Of a DNA stretch of 64,000 nt, positions 48,864 to 62,300 are shown piece by piece (positions within the stretch are counted from its first letter, which is position 1; every line of letters starts with the position of its first letter). The notes below the pieces were generated by a model. It worked only from the letters and a program-made list of their open reading frames with translations, searched no databases and was not told where the DNA came from. The position numbers and the translations under genes were made by a program. The DNA lies in contig NC_063257.1 of the NCBI RefSeq assembly GCF_019578655.1, positions 10,292,001 to 10,356,000 of the forward strand, in the 5' to 3' direction. Source of the DNA: Ricinus communis. Taxonomy: Eukaryota > Streptophyta > Magnoliopsida > Malpighiales > Euphorbiaceae.

Positions 48864-50823
48864 TTTCCCTCTCATGAAGGTCCATTGGAATAGCTAGCAA
48901 CACATATATATGATATCTATTATTGGTTGGACACTAAATATAGCATCTAAGACAGCTAAATTATGATTATATATATTTACCAAGTTTGCTTAGGTCATTT
49001 CTTTTTTAATGATTAAGGCATCTAGTTTGAATGACATATTAAAATTTTGTAGTACTAGGAAGAGATTAAGGCATTGTTTGGATCCAAATATTTTAGAACT
49101 CATAGATCTAAAATATTTTTTTGTTTTAAGAATTTACAATTTATAGATAGTGAGATCATTGGATTTTGAAGATTTTGTTGTTTGAATTGATTATATAATT
49201 TATAGATAGATACTATAAACTCTAAATTTTTTACTTTGCTAAATAATAAATATAACTGAGAATTTTATTGAATGCATAATAGTGGTGAAATTCTAGCTGC
49301 TTTTTTTTTTTTTTAATTTAAATCTTACTTTTGAATCCATCGTCGATAATTTTTAGATCCATAGTGATTTATTTTTTTTATTTTAATTAATTAGTGTTAA
49401 TATATAAAGATATATTTTTTTTAGAAGATTTATGATCTTCTAATATAGAGGTGTTGAGTTCTCATTTTATATGAATTTTAAGGTTATTTATTATAGAGAC
49501 TTTGAGTTCTTTTTTTATGGAAATAGCAAAAAAAAAAGAAAGAGATCTAGTCTGAAATTAAATATTTTAACTGATCAAAAGACATCTATAAAATTAATAT
49601 ATGACTCTGTGCTACTAAATAGAATTTTTTTCTACAAAATTACAATTTATAGCTCTATCAATACAATTGATGAATATTAAAAGTAAATTTATTTACATTT
49701 ATTTCTTAATATTTAATATATATTTTTATCTTTTATATTAATAATTATAAATTAACTAAAATTTATAAATTTTATAAAATCCCCAGCCTAAAACTTCTTA
49801 CTTCAAATGCTACCTAAATGTTTTAAGTAAACCCATAGCATAATCTAATATCAAATAGTCATTCCATCTATAAACAACAATGTCATTACATACTTTACTT
49901 TCTTTGTCTAGATGCTATAAAAGTTTAAGAAAAAAAAAAAAAAAAGAATAACAATATAAGCCTACAAAGGACAGCAAGAACAAGGATTGTGGTTTTTGAA
50001 AATAGTATGTTATTATTATGGTTTACTTTTACCTGGTGGTTACCATTATCTCAATAATCTAGTCATCAATTGCTCATTCTACATAAATAATAAAAGGTCT
50101 TCTTTTTACCTAATCATTCTTCTCCCATTTTCTTTTTGGGGATTTTATATATTTTCATCTTCAAGACTGGATTAGTTCCATTTTATAAATCAAAAATGAT
50201 TTTTTATCATAGATATGTCAATGCACATTCCCAAGTCCAAATTGATGGGTCAATTGTTTATTTTTTTAGTCAGTGCATTCCAATTCAGCATTGAATTGAT
50301 GAAATAGATAAAAACAACTGAGACCCAAATTCTAAAATTCCTAAAAAAAAGAAGAAATAAGAAAGAACAAAAATTTTAAGAAAATCCAAATTTATTTTTG
50401 ACCTAACTTGGAAGTTATTGACCTTTTTATTCATTTATTTCATAGCCCTGAATTCAAGTTTTCTTTCACTGTCAAGAACAAGAGAGATGCTAGACAAGTC
50501 ACAGGAGATGGCAAAAGGAGAAGCAACACTCAATCAACTTCATCATGTACCATGTAATTTATTGCCACTAACTAACCTTATAAAAAGAAGATTGCAGCTG
50601 TTGCAAATTTTTATGTGTACAGGACATTCTAGTTAAAAATAGGCACAAGTGTTTGACATTGGAATTGAAAATGTAATTCTTCAATTTCGATTTTATTTTC
50701 TTTATTTTATAAGTTATTTTTACAAAAAAAAATTATATTTTCTAAAATACATTTGAGAATAATAATTTATAAAAACTAAAAAAAAAAATTAAAAATTAAA
50801 AATTAATTAAAAATATTAAATAT

Positions 50824-51264
50824 ATTTTTTAACATTTAATATCAAAGCTGTCATTTAATATTAAAAATTAAAATTGCTGGTTCGAGATTCTTTTCTTTTA
50901 AAAATTTGATGATTTATTTTTTATTTTATAAAAAAAATTAATTTTTCTCCAACTTAATATACTAATATGTTAATTATACTTATTGATAAAATAAATATTA
51001 ATTCCAAATATATTCATAAAAAATATCTTCTTTCTTTTTTTTTTAGAAAAAAATTTATTTTTTAACATTTATTATCAAATCTGTGATTTAATATTGAAAA
51101 TTGAGATAGCTGGTTCGATGCTTTTGTTTTTAAAAAATATGGTGATTTATTTAACATTTTATAAAAAGAAATCATCTTTCTTTCTACTTTAATATATTAA
51201 TATATTAATTCCAAATATATTCATAAAAAATATCTTCTTTCTTTTCTTTTAGAAAAGAATTTAT
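50824..51264. repeat. Diverged direct duplication (unit about 233 bp)
   Basis: ATTTTTTAACATTTAATATC at 50824 matches 51057; a GCTGGTTCGA motif and ATTCCAAATATATTCATAAA followed by ATATCTTCTTTCTTT recur at 51001 and 51208. The offset falls from 233 to 207 bp, so the second copy has lost about 26 bp. Non-coding. Confidence 0.8.
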
Positions 51265-52360
51265 TCAGATGATATGATCAGTATACTGCCACAGGAAACC
51301 TGGTTGTTGTGTTGCCTTTCTAACCTTTAAGTCAAAGAATTAGGCTTGCTGAGTTCATAACAATGAGAAAGAATTCTTGAACTTAGTGTCATGTTTTGAA
51401 ATTGATGGCTCCAAAGGTTTTTATGGACTGTTTGGATGGGAGTATTTTTAAGGGTTTTATAAAAGCTTTTTGTTTGAAAAGGAAATAGGAATTTAGAAGA
51501 TAGATATCTTAAATTTCAACTTTATCATATTGATGAATTCAAGAGGATAGAATAAAAAATAATATAATTTTATTTTCTAAAATTATTATTTATCATTCAT
51601 TTCTTAAATAAAATAAAAAATCACATGGGATCAAATTGAGAAGAGAAAAACACAGATGTAAAAGCATTAAACTGTGAAATTAGCAGAGTACAATTTTATT
51701 TTAAATTTTTTTAAAGAAAAAAAAAAGGGTTGAAAAGTGACTGTAATGGGAAAAGAGAATCAATCTGATTTGCTGATTAGAAAAGGTGGGGGATTTATGG
51801 AATTGGTGACCTTTTAGACAATAGGAGTAGACAGCCCCCTCCCACAGTTATTAATAATAATAATGGATCTTCTGCCTAATTCCTTGAAAAGGAGAGATCC
51901 TATTAAAGGATATATAAGATTGCTTTTCAAATTAACTTTTTAGGCTTTCATCAAACAATTGATGATCACTTTCAACTTATTATTATTATCTTCTCTTCCT
52001 ATCTAAGCATTGTGTCCATTAAATTCTGCTACTAATATACTTAATTATTTATTTTACAATAAAAAATTTAATTTGATTTAAATATATATTCTTATCAATA
52101 TATTAAATTAATAGATAATTAGTATATATTTATTAATTTTATATAATTGAGTATATATTAATTAAATTTATGTATATTTATTATTTCTGTATTTATTGGG
52201 ATGTTCACATTAAGTAAAAAAAGTTACTCCTTATAAATTTACATTTGCCAACTCATTTTATTTAAGAATTACCCAAAAAATAAAAAAAAAGCAAGACTTT
52301 ATCTCCCTCATTCTGAATAAAACACATGTAGCCATCAGAATCTCCCTCTATCAGAGATAT

Positions 52361-52603
52361 ATGGCTTCAGGGGGCCACCTTCACACTAAAATAACATTTT
52401 TTTCTCTTTCTCTATTTTTCTTTTTTAATTTTTGCATATGGTTTCTGTCTTCACACTCCAAAATGACCACCTCATCTTCACTCTCCACTCTTCTTTACAC
52501 CTCTCTTCCCTCTTCTCCTAACACCATAGTTCTGTCTTCTTCTTCAATCCTACTCTTTTCACTACCCACCACATCTCTTTCCCCTGATTCTTTTTTTTGT
52601 TAG
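52361..52603 (+). other. Possible upstream ORF in the MCTP 5' leader
   Basis: An 80-codon frame ending 93 bp before the MCTP start. The leader is CT-rich, as in many plant 5' UTRs. The encoded Ser/Leu/Phe-rich sequence may simply reflect that composition. If transcription starts upstream of 52361 it would be a uORF able to reduce MCTP translation; the transcript start is unknown. Confidence 0.3.
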
Positions 52604-52696
52604 GTGTGAAATAGTTCCTTAGAAAGATATAGCATAACCCATTTTTTTCTTTTCCTTTTTCTTTTTTCTTTTTCTAAGGCTTCCCTTAATTCCACC

Positions 52697-55600
52697 ATGA
52701 CCAAACTAATAGTAGAAGTTCTTGATGCAAGTGATCTTATGCCCAAAGATGGTCAGGGTTCTTCTAATCCTTTTGTACAAGTAGACTTTGATGAGCAGAG
52801 ACAGAGAACTCAAACCAAACCTAAAGACCTCAGTCCTTGCTGGAATGAAAAGCTTGTTTTCAATGTAAACAATCCAAGAGATCTTCCTAACAAGACCATT
52901 GAAGTTAATCTTTACCATGATCGAAAAGGTGATCCTGGTCATGACAAGAACTTCCTGGGTCGTGTTAGAATTTCTGGTTTTTCTGTCCCTTTATCTGAGT
53001 CTGAAGCTAATGTCCAGAGATGCCCACTTGAAAAACGTGGCCTGTTTTCTAATATCAGAGGTGATATAGCGCTCAAGATTTATGCAGTTTTTGATGGTAA
53101 TGGTAATAATTACTATCCTCCTCCTCCTCCTCTTTCTCATCCTCAACAGCAACACAATGCTGTCAATATTGAAACTGAAGCTACTCCTGTTCAAGAAATC
53201 AATACCGACAAGCAGCTTGAAGAAGATATTATGGCTGCTGCTGAAAAGAAAACCAAGAAGAAAAAAGAAAAAGAAGTGAGGACTTTTTACTCTATAGGGA
53301 CGACTGCAACTGGTGGAGGTCCCGCCCATTATCATCATCCTCCTGCTCCTGCTCCAGCTCCTGCTCCCATGTCTTCTGGGTTCGGATTCGGGTTCGAGAC
53401 TCATGTAATGAGGGAAAAGGCACCTACAGTTGAGGCAAGAACTGATTTTGCTAGAGCAGGGCCAGCTACTGTTATGCATATGCAAGTTCCTAGGCAGAAT
53501 CCAGAATATTTACTGGTGGAGACTCGCCCGCCAGTGGCTGCTCGTCTGCGATACAGAGGTGGAGACAAGACCACAAGTACTTATGATTTGGTTGAGCAGA
53601 TGCATTACTTGTATGTGAGTGTGGTTAAAGCTAGAGATCTTCCAGTTATGGATGTTACTGGTAGTCTTGATCCATATGTGGAAGTGAAGCTTGGGAATTA
53701 TAAAGGCAGGACTAAACACTTGGAGAAGAACCAGCATCCAGTGTGGAATCAAATTTTTGCTTTCTCAAAGGATAGATTGCAGGCCAATTTACTTGAAGTT
53801 ACTGTGAAAGATAAGGATTTTGTTAAGGATGATTTTGTGGGTAGAATTCCTTTTGATCTATCTGAAGTTCCTCTTCGTGTTCCACCTGATAGTCCACTGG
53901 CTCCTCAATGGTATAAATTGGAAGACAAGAAGGGTGACAAGACTAAGGGGGAAATTATGCTTGCAGTTTGGATGGGAACACAAGCTGATGAATCATTTCC
54001 TGAGGCATGGCATAACGATGCTCATGATATTGGTCATACAAACTTGGCTGATACTAGATCAAAGGTATATTTTTCGCCGAAATTATATTATCTTCGAGTT
54101 CATGTCATGGAAGCTCAAGATCTTTTCCCCTCGGAAAAGGGTCGAGCGCCTGATGTATATGTGAAGGTTCAACTTGGGAATCAGGGAAGAGTCACTAGAC
54201 CTGCGCGAAGCATCAATCCAGGTTGGAATGAAGAGCTTATGTTTGTAGCATCTGAGCCTTTTGAGGATTACATAATTGTGAGTGTTGAGGACAGGGTTGG
54301 ACCTGGCAAGGATGAGATCATGGGAAGAGTGATTATACCAGTTAGAGAAGTTCCACCAAGAAGAGAGACTGCGAAACTCCCGGATCCTCGTTGGTTCAAT
54401 CTCTTCAAGCCTTCATTGGCAGAGGAGGAAGGGGAGAAGAAGAAAGAAAAATTCTCTAGCAAGATTCTGCTGTGTCTCTGTTTAGACACAGGATATCATG
54501 TTCTTGATGAGTCTACTCATTTTAGCAGTGATCTACAGCCATCGTCCAAGTTCTTAAGGAAAGAAAGAATTGGAATTCTTGAACTTGGGATCTTGAGTGC
54601 AAAAAATTTGCTGCCCTTGAAGAGCAAGGCTACCGATGCATATTGTGTGGCCAAGTATGGTAATAAATGGGTTCGAACCAGAACACTTCTTGACAATCTA
54701 AATCCTCGTTGGAATGAGCAGTATACTTGGGATGTTTTTGATCCTTGCACTGTGATCACCATTGGCGTTTTTGACAACTGCCACATTAGTGGAAGCAAGG
54801 AGGACGCTAAGGATAAGAGAATTGGAAAGGTGAGAATCCGTCTTTCGACTTTAGAAACTGATCGAATTTATACACATTATTATCCTCTGTTAGTTCTTCA
54901 ACCTGCTGGGGGATTAAAAAAGCATGGGGAAATTCAATTGGCATTGAGGTTCACCTGCACAGCTTGGGTTAATATGGTGACTCAATATGGCAAGCCATTG
55001 CTTCCCAAAATGCATTACATCCAACCAATTTCTGTTAGGCACATTGATTGGCTTCGCCACCAAGCAATGCAGATAGTGGCAGCAAGGCTAACAAGAGCTG
55101 AGCCACCACTCAGGCGCGAAGCTGTTGAGTATATGTTGGATGTGGATTACCATATGTGGAGTTTGAGAAGAAGCAAAGCAAATTTCGCCCGCATAATGTC
55201 GCTGCTTTCAGGGGTTGCAGCTGTCTTTAAATGGTTTAATGATATTTGCACTTGGAGAAATCCAGTAACAACCTGTCTCGTGCATGTACTGTTCTTGATA
55301 CTGGTTTGCTATCCAGAATTGATTCTTCCCACCATCTTCCTTTACCTGTTTGTCATTGGAGTATGGAACTATAGGTTCAGGCCTAGACACCCATCTCACA
55401 TGGATATTCGGCTTTCGCAAGCTGACACAGTGCACCCAGATGAGCTTGACGAGGAGTTCGACTCATTCCCAACATCAAGACCAGCAGATATTGTGAGGAT
55501 GAGATATGATAGGCTGAGAAGTGTTGCAGGCAGAGTACAGACAGTAGTTGGGGACTTGGCAAGTCAAGGGGAAAGAGCTCAAGCAATACTGAGCTGGCGA

Positions 55601-55795
55601 GATCCAAGGGCTACAGCCATCTTCATAATCTTTTCATTGATCTGGGCTGTGTTCATTTACATTACTCCATTCCAGGTTGTGGCCGTACTGGTCGGACTGT
55701 ATTTGTTGCGACATCCCCGGTTCAGGGGCAAGATGCCCTCTGTGCCTGTCAACTTCTTCAAGAGATTACCATCCAAGTCAGATATGTTACTATGA
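52697..55795 (+). CDS. Multiple C2 and transmembrane region protein, MCTP6-like
   Basis: Single exon, 1032 residues, normal for plant MCTPs. There are four C2 domains: about 1-130 (MTKLIVEVLDASDLMPKDGQ), 295-415 (YLYVSVVKARDLPVMD), 455-590 (YYLRVHVMEAQDLFPSE) and 628-760 (ILELGILSAKNLLPLK). Between the first two is a Pro-rich and Lys-rich linker (about 140-285, EKKTKKKKEKEVRTFYSIG). The C-terminal PRT_C region (about 860-1032) has two hydrophobic hairpins around WRNPVTTCLVHVLFLILVCY and ATAIFIIFSLIWAVFIYI and ends KRLPSKSDMLL. MCTPs tether ER to plasma membrane at plasmodesmata; C2 domains bind anionic lipids, often with calcium. From memory, domain sequences and the tail match Arabidopsis MCTP6 (At1g22610) best. 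The intact frame and conserved tail argue for a working gene. Confidence 0.93.
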   Translation: MTKLIVEVLDASDLMPKDGQGSSNPFVQVDFDEQRQRTQTKPKDLSPCWNEKLVFNVNNPRDLPNKTIEVNLYHDRKGDPGHDKNFLGRVRISGFSVPLSESEANVQRCPLEKRGLFSNIRGDIALKIYAVFDGNGNNYYPPPPPLSHPQQQHNAVNIETEATPVQEINTDKQLEEDIMAAAEKKTKKKKEKEVRTFYSIGTTATGGGPAHYHHPPAPAPAPAPMSSGFGFGFETHVMREKAPTVEARTDFARAGPATVMHMQVPRQNPEYLLVETRPPVAARLRYRGGDKTTSTYDLVEQMHYLYVSVVKARDLPVMDVTGSLDPYVEVKLGNYKGRTKHLEKNQHPVWNQIFAFSKDRLQANLLEVTVKDKDFVKDDFVGRIPFDLSEVPLRVPPDSPLAPQWYKLEDKKGDKTKGEIMLAVWMGTQADESFPEAWHNDAHDIGHTNLADTRSKVYFSPKLYYLRVHVMEAQDLFPSEKGRAPDVYVKVQLGNQGRVTRPARSINPGWNEELMFVASEPFEDYIIVSVEDRVGPGKDEIMGRVIIPVREVPPRRETAKLPDPRWFNLFKPSLAEEEGEKKKEKFSSKILLCLCLDTGYHVLDESTHFSSDLQPSSKFLRKERIGILELGILSAKNLLPLKSKATDAYCVAKYGNKWVRTRTLLDNLNPRWNEQYTWDVFDPCTVITIGVFDNCHISGSKEDAKDKRIGKVRIRLSTLETDRIYTHYYPLLVLQPAGGLKKHGEIQLALRFTCTAWVNMVTQYGKPLLPKMHYIQPISVRHIDWLRHQAMQIVAARLTRAEPPLRREAVEYMLDVDYHMWSLRRSKANFARIMSLLSGVAAVFKWFNDICTWRNPVTTCLVHVLFLILVCYPELILPTIFLYLFVIGVWNYRFRPRHPSHMDIRLSQADTVHPDELDEEFDSFPTSRPADIVRMRYDRLRSVAGRVQTVVGDLASQGERAQAILSWRDPRATAIFIIFSLIWAVFIYITPFQVVAVLVGLYLLRHPRFRGKMPSVPVNFFKRLPSKSDMLL

Positions 55796-55860
55796 GCTGC
55801 AAATTATTATCAATAATACATTCATTCGGCTAATTATTTTCAAGGAAGGGTGAGTAAGTA

Positions 55861-55866
55861 AATAAA
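55861..55866 (+). terminator. Polyadenylation signal of the MCTP gene
   Basis: AATAAA 65 bp past the stop, in a region that also serves as the 3' end of the convergent methylthiotransferase gene. Confidence 0.5.
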
Positions 55867-56390
55867 GATTCGTCAGTGTCATAGCAGCAGAAGACAGAAA
55901 AAGAAAAGCAACAATGCACCTTTCCTTCCTGCTACACCAACCTGCAAAAGAATCTCACTTTTCGCTAAATATGCATATCCTACCTTTTTGAATCTCATGT
56001 ATGTCACCCCACCATTCTTTTTGGCTCTATATTCCATATTCTGTAATATTGCTGAGGAATAATATTCTGCATTTCACAAATAATAGATATTGTCAAGAAG
56101 ATAAGCTGATAAGGGAGTGGTTGGAAAATGTGCAAAGCACAATATCATATTTGTTTAGAACAAACTGCGTGTAACAAATATCATTGTAGCTAAACAAGAA
56201 TCAATGCTTTTTGTGGTTATCCGAAACCAAAAATCCAAATCAATGAAGCCACATCTTAGTAATGATTGTGCAGAAAAATACAATTTTAGTATCAGTATTA
56301 CGACCAAAAACTTTCCTGGCATGTTCTTGAATCTTTCATAAGAATCCTCTCTCAAAAATTGGACAGGTAAAACTTAAAAGAAAGTACAGT
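55867..56390. other. Convergent 3' flank
   Basis: Between the stop of the MCTP gene and the stop of the methylthiotransferase gene. No coding region; it should hold the 3' UTRs of both, possibly overlapping. Confidence 0.6.
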
Positions 56391-59300
56391 TTACTTGGTT
56401 GAGGTAGTCCTAAAACCAAGATGTAGTAGTAGAGCTACAATTGTTACTAAGCTGACAAGCATTCCTCCGAGGAGAGCCCTATCGACAGCGCCCCACATAC
56501 TAAAGGTTCCTTTGGTCCACTCTTGCTTTTTTATGGATTCCAAGGCAATATTATTCTCCACTATTTTCTGTGTTTGGTTTTTTCGCTTTCTTAATAACCA
56601 TCCTATTAGATTTCTTCTATTTCGATCTTCCAGCAGCATATCATTCTGTGCAATGGCACTTTCTTCCAAAGGATTCTGTCCTCCACAACTCTCTGGTCCG
56701 CAAGCACAAGACTCTGGCTCTTTTGAACATGCACAAGTTTCACATGGGTCAGAGCAGGGAGAATATTTGCCCCCACTAGGCATTTTTTCGGCAGAAGCCA
56801 CTCCCCTATTTGTTTGGTTGAGAGTCTGGATCACTTCTCCAAAAACAGACCACCTTCCAACAGACGTTATCTTAACAATAGCCGAGGTTCCCAGCATGGT
56901 TTCTGGAGCAATCACAAGCACCTGCACATATCCCTTTGTATGGCCAACCTAGGGAAGTAAAGGAATGACTAATTAGTAGAAATAAGAGGTTTCTCCACAA
57001 AGCTCTAGTACATTGTCATACAGTGATGGTAAAATCATACCAACATATCTCAAGATCATTAATACAAGTTCTTCCTTATCATTCTATTCATGCTAAGTAT
57101 GAATTTGGGGAGAAGGGAACATTCTTTCATATGGGACATAAATTATAAGCTCATTTTGACAATGTATACCTATTGGTTTCAATAGAAAATGAGATGCATG
57201 CCAGAACAGCCATTGGGCACAAAATACAGTCTCTCACAAGTCACAACCAACTAACTTTATTTACTGGATAGCAAACTGAAATCAGCAACTTAACCTCACA
57301 AGTAAATGACATAACTAAATATAAAGGCAACTGTGTTTATCTTAGATACTGAAGTTAACAGACTCACCAAGTGAATTCCATCAGTTGCTATTTCAGTTAT
57401 CCATATTCTTTCCACTCTACCCTCCATTCCATTATATGGAGTGAAAGCTTCAAAAACAGCAGTCAATTCACGGCTCCGTTTCTTCACTATGTTACTTGGA
57501 ACCTTTTTCATCCTTGCAGCAGGAGTTCCTGGATTCAGAAGCAGAAAAAAATGAAATGGCAGAAGATTTGTACAGTCAAACCACTAGGTTCAAGCCCATA
57601 ATGGTAGAGCTGACAGATAATCATAGTCAAGTTAAAAAGTTCAGCATGCACAAATGTGCAAGTTTTTCCTCCTTGCATTGAAGCGAAGTAAAAAATGATA
57701 CTGCCTATATGACTTGCAAAATTCAAAAGCAAACTTTAGAATAGGTGAACTACCAAGATGCGCACACAAGAAACAGCACAGTTTATTATAATTTTCTCCA
57801 ATTTTAAGCTTTGCTCTTGCAAGGATTTATATCTAAAAGGAGAGTAAATTAGTTCTAAAGCAGGCATGTTTCATAGGATATTCAGATTGTCCTAAAGGTC
57901 TATATGATACAAAGAAGCTTGTATGCCTAAACAATTTAATACACACATTTTGAGTGCTACAAAAATCTTGCGAGAACCCACTGTATTAGAGAGAGCATAA
58001 AAAAGGCTTAGCATTTTATATCTATGAATGAAGTTGAAAATCATACACAACGTACCTGGTCTAGGATAAAACTGTGATATATGAACTTGAGGGAGTTTGT
58101 ATTCATTAATAAGGCTGACAGTTTGAGCAAAATCATCATCCGTTTCACCTAAGAAACCCAAGAAATCAGTGCCATATCCTAAGAACCATTCAACTGAAAC
58201 CTTATTACATAAAATGCTATAAATAAGCCATTAAGACTTCTTTAGTTCCTGGATTTTTCCAATTGAAGTTATAAAGTGAAAAGAAAAGGAAAAATGATTG
58301 AAGCTTCTTTTTTCTCCAACATACATTGACAACAATAATAATTAAGAAAAGAGTGCCCACAGTGCATAAGGCTCCCTCTTAGCATAGGAGGAGGGTCGTC
58401 TATCATATGTAGACTCTTTCTTTTTTTTTTTTTTTCGGCTAAAGGGCTGTTTCTATGATTTAAACCTGTGACCTTTCAGTCATAAGGGAGCAACTTTAAC
58501 ATTACCCTTGCCCTCTTACATTGAAAACAACCAAGTAAAATTAAGTTCAACTGCCCCTGGATTACTGAGAGAAAAAAAATTTGAAAAAAGAAAAGAAGAA
58601 GAAGAAGAAGAAGCAGCTAAGTTCCATACTCCATTTTTTTCTCTGTGATATACGATCCCCACCTAGAAATACAAATGTCCATGGAAGAATTATACATTAC
58701 TTGCTTAAGCTGGATTCCTTCTCATGCAACCAGTAAAGCAAAAGTCTCTATTCTATGATTTGAGGAATTTGCAGATTAGTGATGTGAAAACTTTATTATT
58801 ATGTGACATATAAAGGTCTGTGAAGTGAATATTTCATCCAGAAACTAACCTGGGAAACCACATATTATGTCGGTGGCAATTTGCATCCCTGGAACCAGTT
58901 CAGTTAAGGTATCAACCACTGTCCTGAAATTGCTCACAGTGTATTCTCGATTCATTGCCTGAAACAAAAAAGCAGCCATATGGTTGGGCTTCTCTGGCAG
59001 CAGCCTTATATAAATTGTATATTGCAATTTCTTTTCAGAGTAAAATTGGATGTAAAGGAAGACTGAGTTTAAAAATAGCTTTTTGACTTACATTTAAAAC
59101 ATTATCACTCCCAGATTGCACTGGTACATGAAGAAAAGAATATACACATGGGTGACGCAAAACTTCTGCTATCTCTTTCAAGTGCTCAAGAATAAAAGGA
59201 GGATTTGTCATCCCGATACGGAGCATTGTGCTTGCATCAGCAGGAAGTTCAGAAACAATAGCATTCAATAAACGTGGAAGATTGACCCCAATATCACGAC

Positions 59301-62300
59301 CTGCAAGATTTCAAGAAACCTAAAAGTGCTCAAAGGACTTGCATACTATAGAAAATTACAGATTAATTTATATTTCAAAAGCATCACTCTAACTCTAAGT
59401 TATTTTTAGGAGTTCTGAAACAAATTTTTCGTGCCAAACACCAATACATTTCCAAATGATATCAACACTGTGAATTTATAATAATTTTTGTTTTACCACC
59501 TTGCTAGTTGGTGGATAATTCACTTGTAATCTCTATAGAGAATATGCTTCAAAACGACACATCGCCGTTATCATATCTCTAATCTATAAGAAATGAATAG
59601 TGATGTTGTATAAACACAATTTGTACTTTCCATAGAATATACTTTAAAAGTCACATTGTTGTCAACTTATCTTTGATCTGTATGAAAATAAGAGTGATGC
59701 TGTATAAACAGAGTTATTGTTCTTAATGCGCATGTGCAGGGAAAAAAAATTCTATGTAAGAGGATTCCTTGTGAAAGCTTTGCTCAGAGGATTCCTTTTA
59801 AGAAACAAGAACTTTTAAAGTAAATTCAGATAAGCAAAAAGCAAACGTTACAACAGAAAGGTCAAAGTAAACTACCATATGCTCCAGTATCTTCACTGCT
59901 CAACCATATTTCTTTTACTCCATCACCTACAACTGTTCTTACACGCCCTACCTGCACAATTAAATTTTAATAACAGAAAATCAAATAGGAAAATATAACA
60001 GTTTTTTCTGCCATAAACTTACAAGGCTGTCAATAGTGTAGCTCCCTAGATGACCACGGGCATGCTTTGTCTTGCAGTAAGTGCAAGCCCCTAAACAACC
60101 AACATTAATTGGAAGAATCTCCACAAACTTGTTCTTTCGAACCTGTTGGGAGATCAAGTGAAATACATGCAAAGAAAAGAAGAATTATACTTCATCTCTA
60201 AGAATAGTTGGTGATTCAAAGTGAATTAGAAATGTCATACATTTGTAAGGAGCAAAGAGAGAGAGAGACAGAAGGCAGGAAGGGGAGGGAGAGAGAGAGT
60301 AGGATGTGGTTCCACTAAACAGCCATAGTGAACACATGAAATGTTAATGCCACAGTGTGTATCTGGAACTAAGTTTGCACCTTTGGGAGGTCGAGTGCTG
60401 GCAATGTCTTGCGGGTTAAAAGCCGCACTTCATGACCTTTTAGAGTCTCTTCAACAACTTCAACTACACGGTCTATTTGCTGCACTCCAACTATACTGAC
60501 TCCTTCTAGTTCTTTCAAATTTCGACTACCTTGGGGCACACATCCAGCAACCACGAGGGGCTTTTTTGCACTTTTACCCTTTGCTATTATAGTATCCATG
60601 GCAGATTGACTTGGAGACTTTACAGTGCATCTGCATTGGAGAATATAAATTAGTATTTTGCTGGCAATAGTAGTACTTCAATGCTACTACCAGTGTCAGC
60701 AGAAAATAACATTTTACAAATCAAATCTATATGTTTCCCTGGTATACCAAAAGCTTCAAAGTGCTCTCCTGAACTCTAATTCCAAGTAGGCCCAGCCAAA
60801 TAGACACAGCAAGCTTAACCGCACAGCCGAAAAGCCTGAATCCCACGTTGTCAGTGATAAGCCTATTTAAGTAGTTATATACAACACCATTATAGCCTAT
60901 ATTTCTATTGTGGACTTTGGCATTACGATATCCCCACTTTTCATGTCCTTATTGCACCTTGTCACAATCTAGCCTACGATCAGCTATGGTAGATGACGAA
61001 CATGGATATGCACAGTCCTGAGAGACACCAATTTCACATCTGTGACACAACAGATCAATAGAATCTAAATAGTTGTATTCCTAGGTCACCTTGTAACAGC
61101 CAACAGCATGATGGAGCAGGCATAACCTTGCGGCTCAGGAGCTTAGCCTCATCTTAGTAGTAGCCTATTTTAGGTACTTAAACACAAGACAATCTGAGAA
61201 TTTGTTTTTTTTTTTTTTTTCTTTTCTCCTCTTAGGGGAAGAGATTTGAATATTTAAGCACCAGCAAGACACTGGAAAAGGGATTGCTATGATACTAATT
61301 TTGCAAATCCAGGGATCTCAACCAGTTCTCAAAGCACCACCTGGAGATGTTACAATCAGCTTAGCCTAGTTTATCTTTTTGTTAATGTAGATAATAAAGT
61401 GTGAGAGATGAAAAGAAAAGAAACATTCCGCTTGACTTTTGCATCAACTCATGTATAACAATCATCAAATATGAAACAACAAGACTCTTATATGCCACAT
61501 AATGATGTCCAATTGATTGGCTGAGAATCTAAAACAGTATTTGCAAGAAACAAAAAAACAAATAAAAAAGAACTTAAGAGAAAATGAGAGAAAGAATGAT
61601 TGCTCACGTATTGATCAGCCACAGGTCTCCATCCTCAGGAATGTCAGTTAATGCATAACCAAACGATGAAAGCTGACCAGCCATATATTCACTATCACTC
61701 TGCCACAATTACCAGTAGTGAGAAGCATAATTCAATGGGAATTAACTGAAAATAAGCTCAATCAACACTGAATCAAGAATAACAATGCTAAGATACTATT
61801 AACTTCGCTAAGCTCAGTAGAGCGTAATGCTAGGCTATGCATATGATGGCTAACTGCTAAAATGTAGATCAACTTATGACTCAGTAGATACATATTATGT
61901 CAGGCAACAACTTTTACTGTAGCTGTACACTGCGATGCTTAATTAGTTAGCACAACGGGAGTTTAAAAATCATTTTATAAAAAAGCACAAAAAGAGGGAA
62001 GAGGAAAAAAGAAAAAGAAACACCATATGATAAGAGAGCAGAACAGCATGAATATCTTTAGGGAAAAGGGCAGATCTTTAAATTTTGAACAGATCCATAC
62101 ACCTTTGTTGTGCTTATTTTCTAACAGATCTAAGACTCTCCTGATGCTTTAAGGAAAAGGTTAAAAGTTCTGAAAGGGGGGCTAGAATGCAAATAAGCCA
62201 AATGACCAATTCAAACCTGCTTAAACTACAAATATCAGTCTTGCAAGTTAACAGAGGAACCTAATCATAATACATTAGAGAACCTTACATTTAAAGCAGT

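Larger units (their letters stand above)
41610..52300. other. Long AT-rich intergenic region
   Basis: About 10.7 kb with no supported gene. It holds A/T tracts, an inverted-repeat element (45121-45375), a LINE relic (48365-48463) and a diverged direct duplication (50824-51264), each listed separately. A reverse-orientation copy of the AT-rich repeat seen at 12 kb lies near 52050-52185. About 47500-47790 is related to the 45-kb inverted-repeat element (TAGCTAAATTATAACTAAAA). Small frames such as 43113-43346 and 49471-49680 look random. Confidence 0.55.

Noticed and set aside
52991..53485. 164-codon antisense ORF inside the MCTP gene
   Set aside because: A shadow of the Pro/Ser linker coding region in the sense strand.
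56395..56952. 185-codon plus-strand ORF
   Set aside because: It is antisense to the last exon of the methylthiotransferase gene, whose sense frame matches the family through to the tail anchor.
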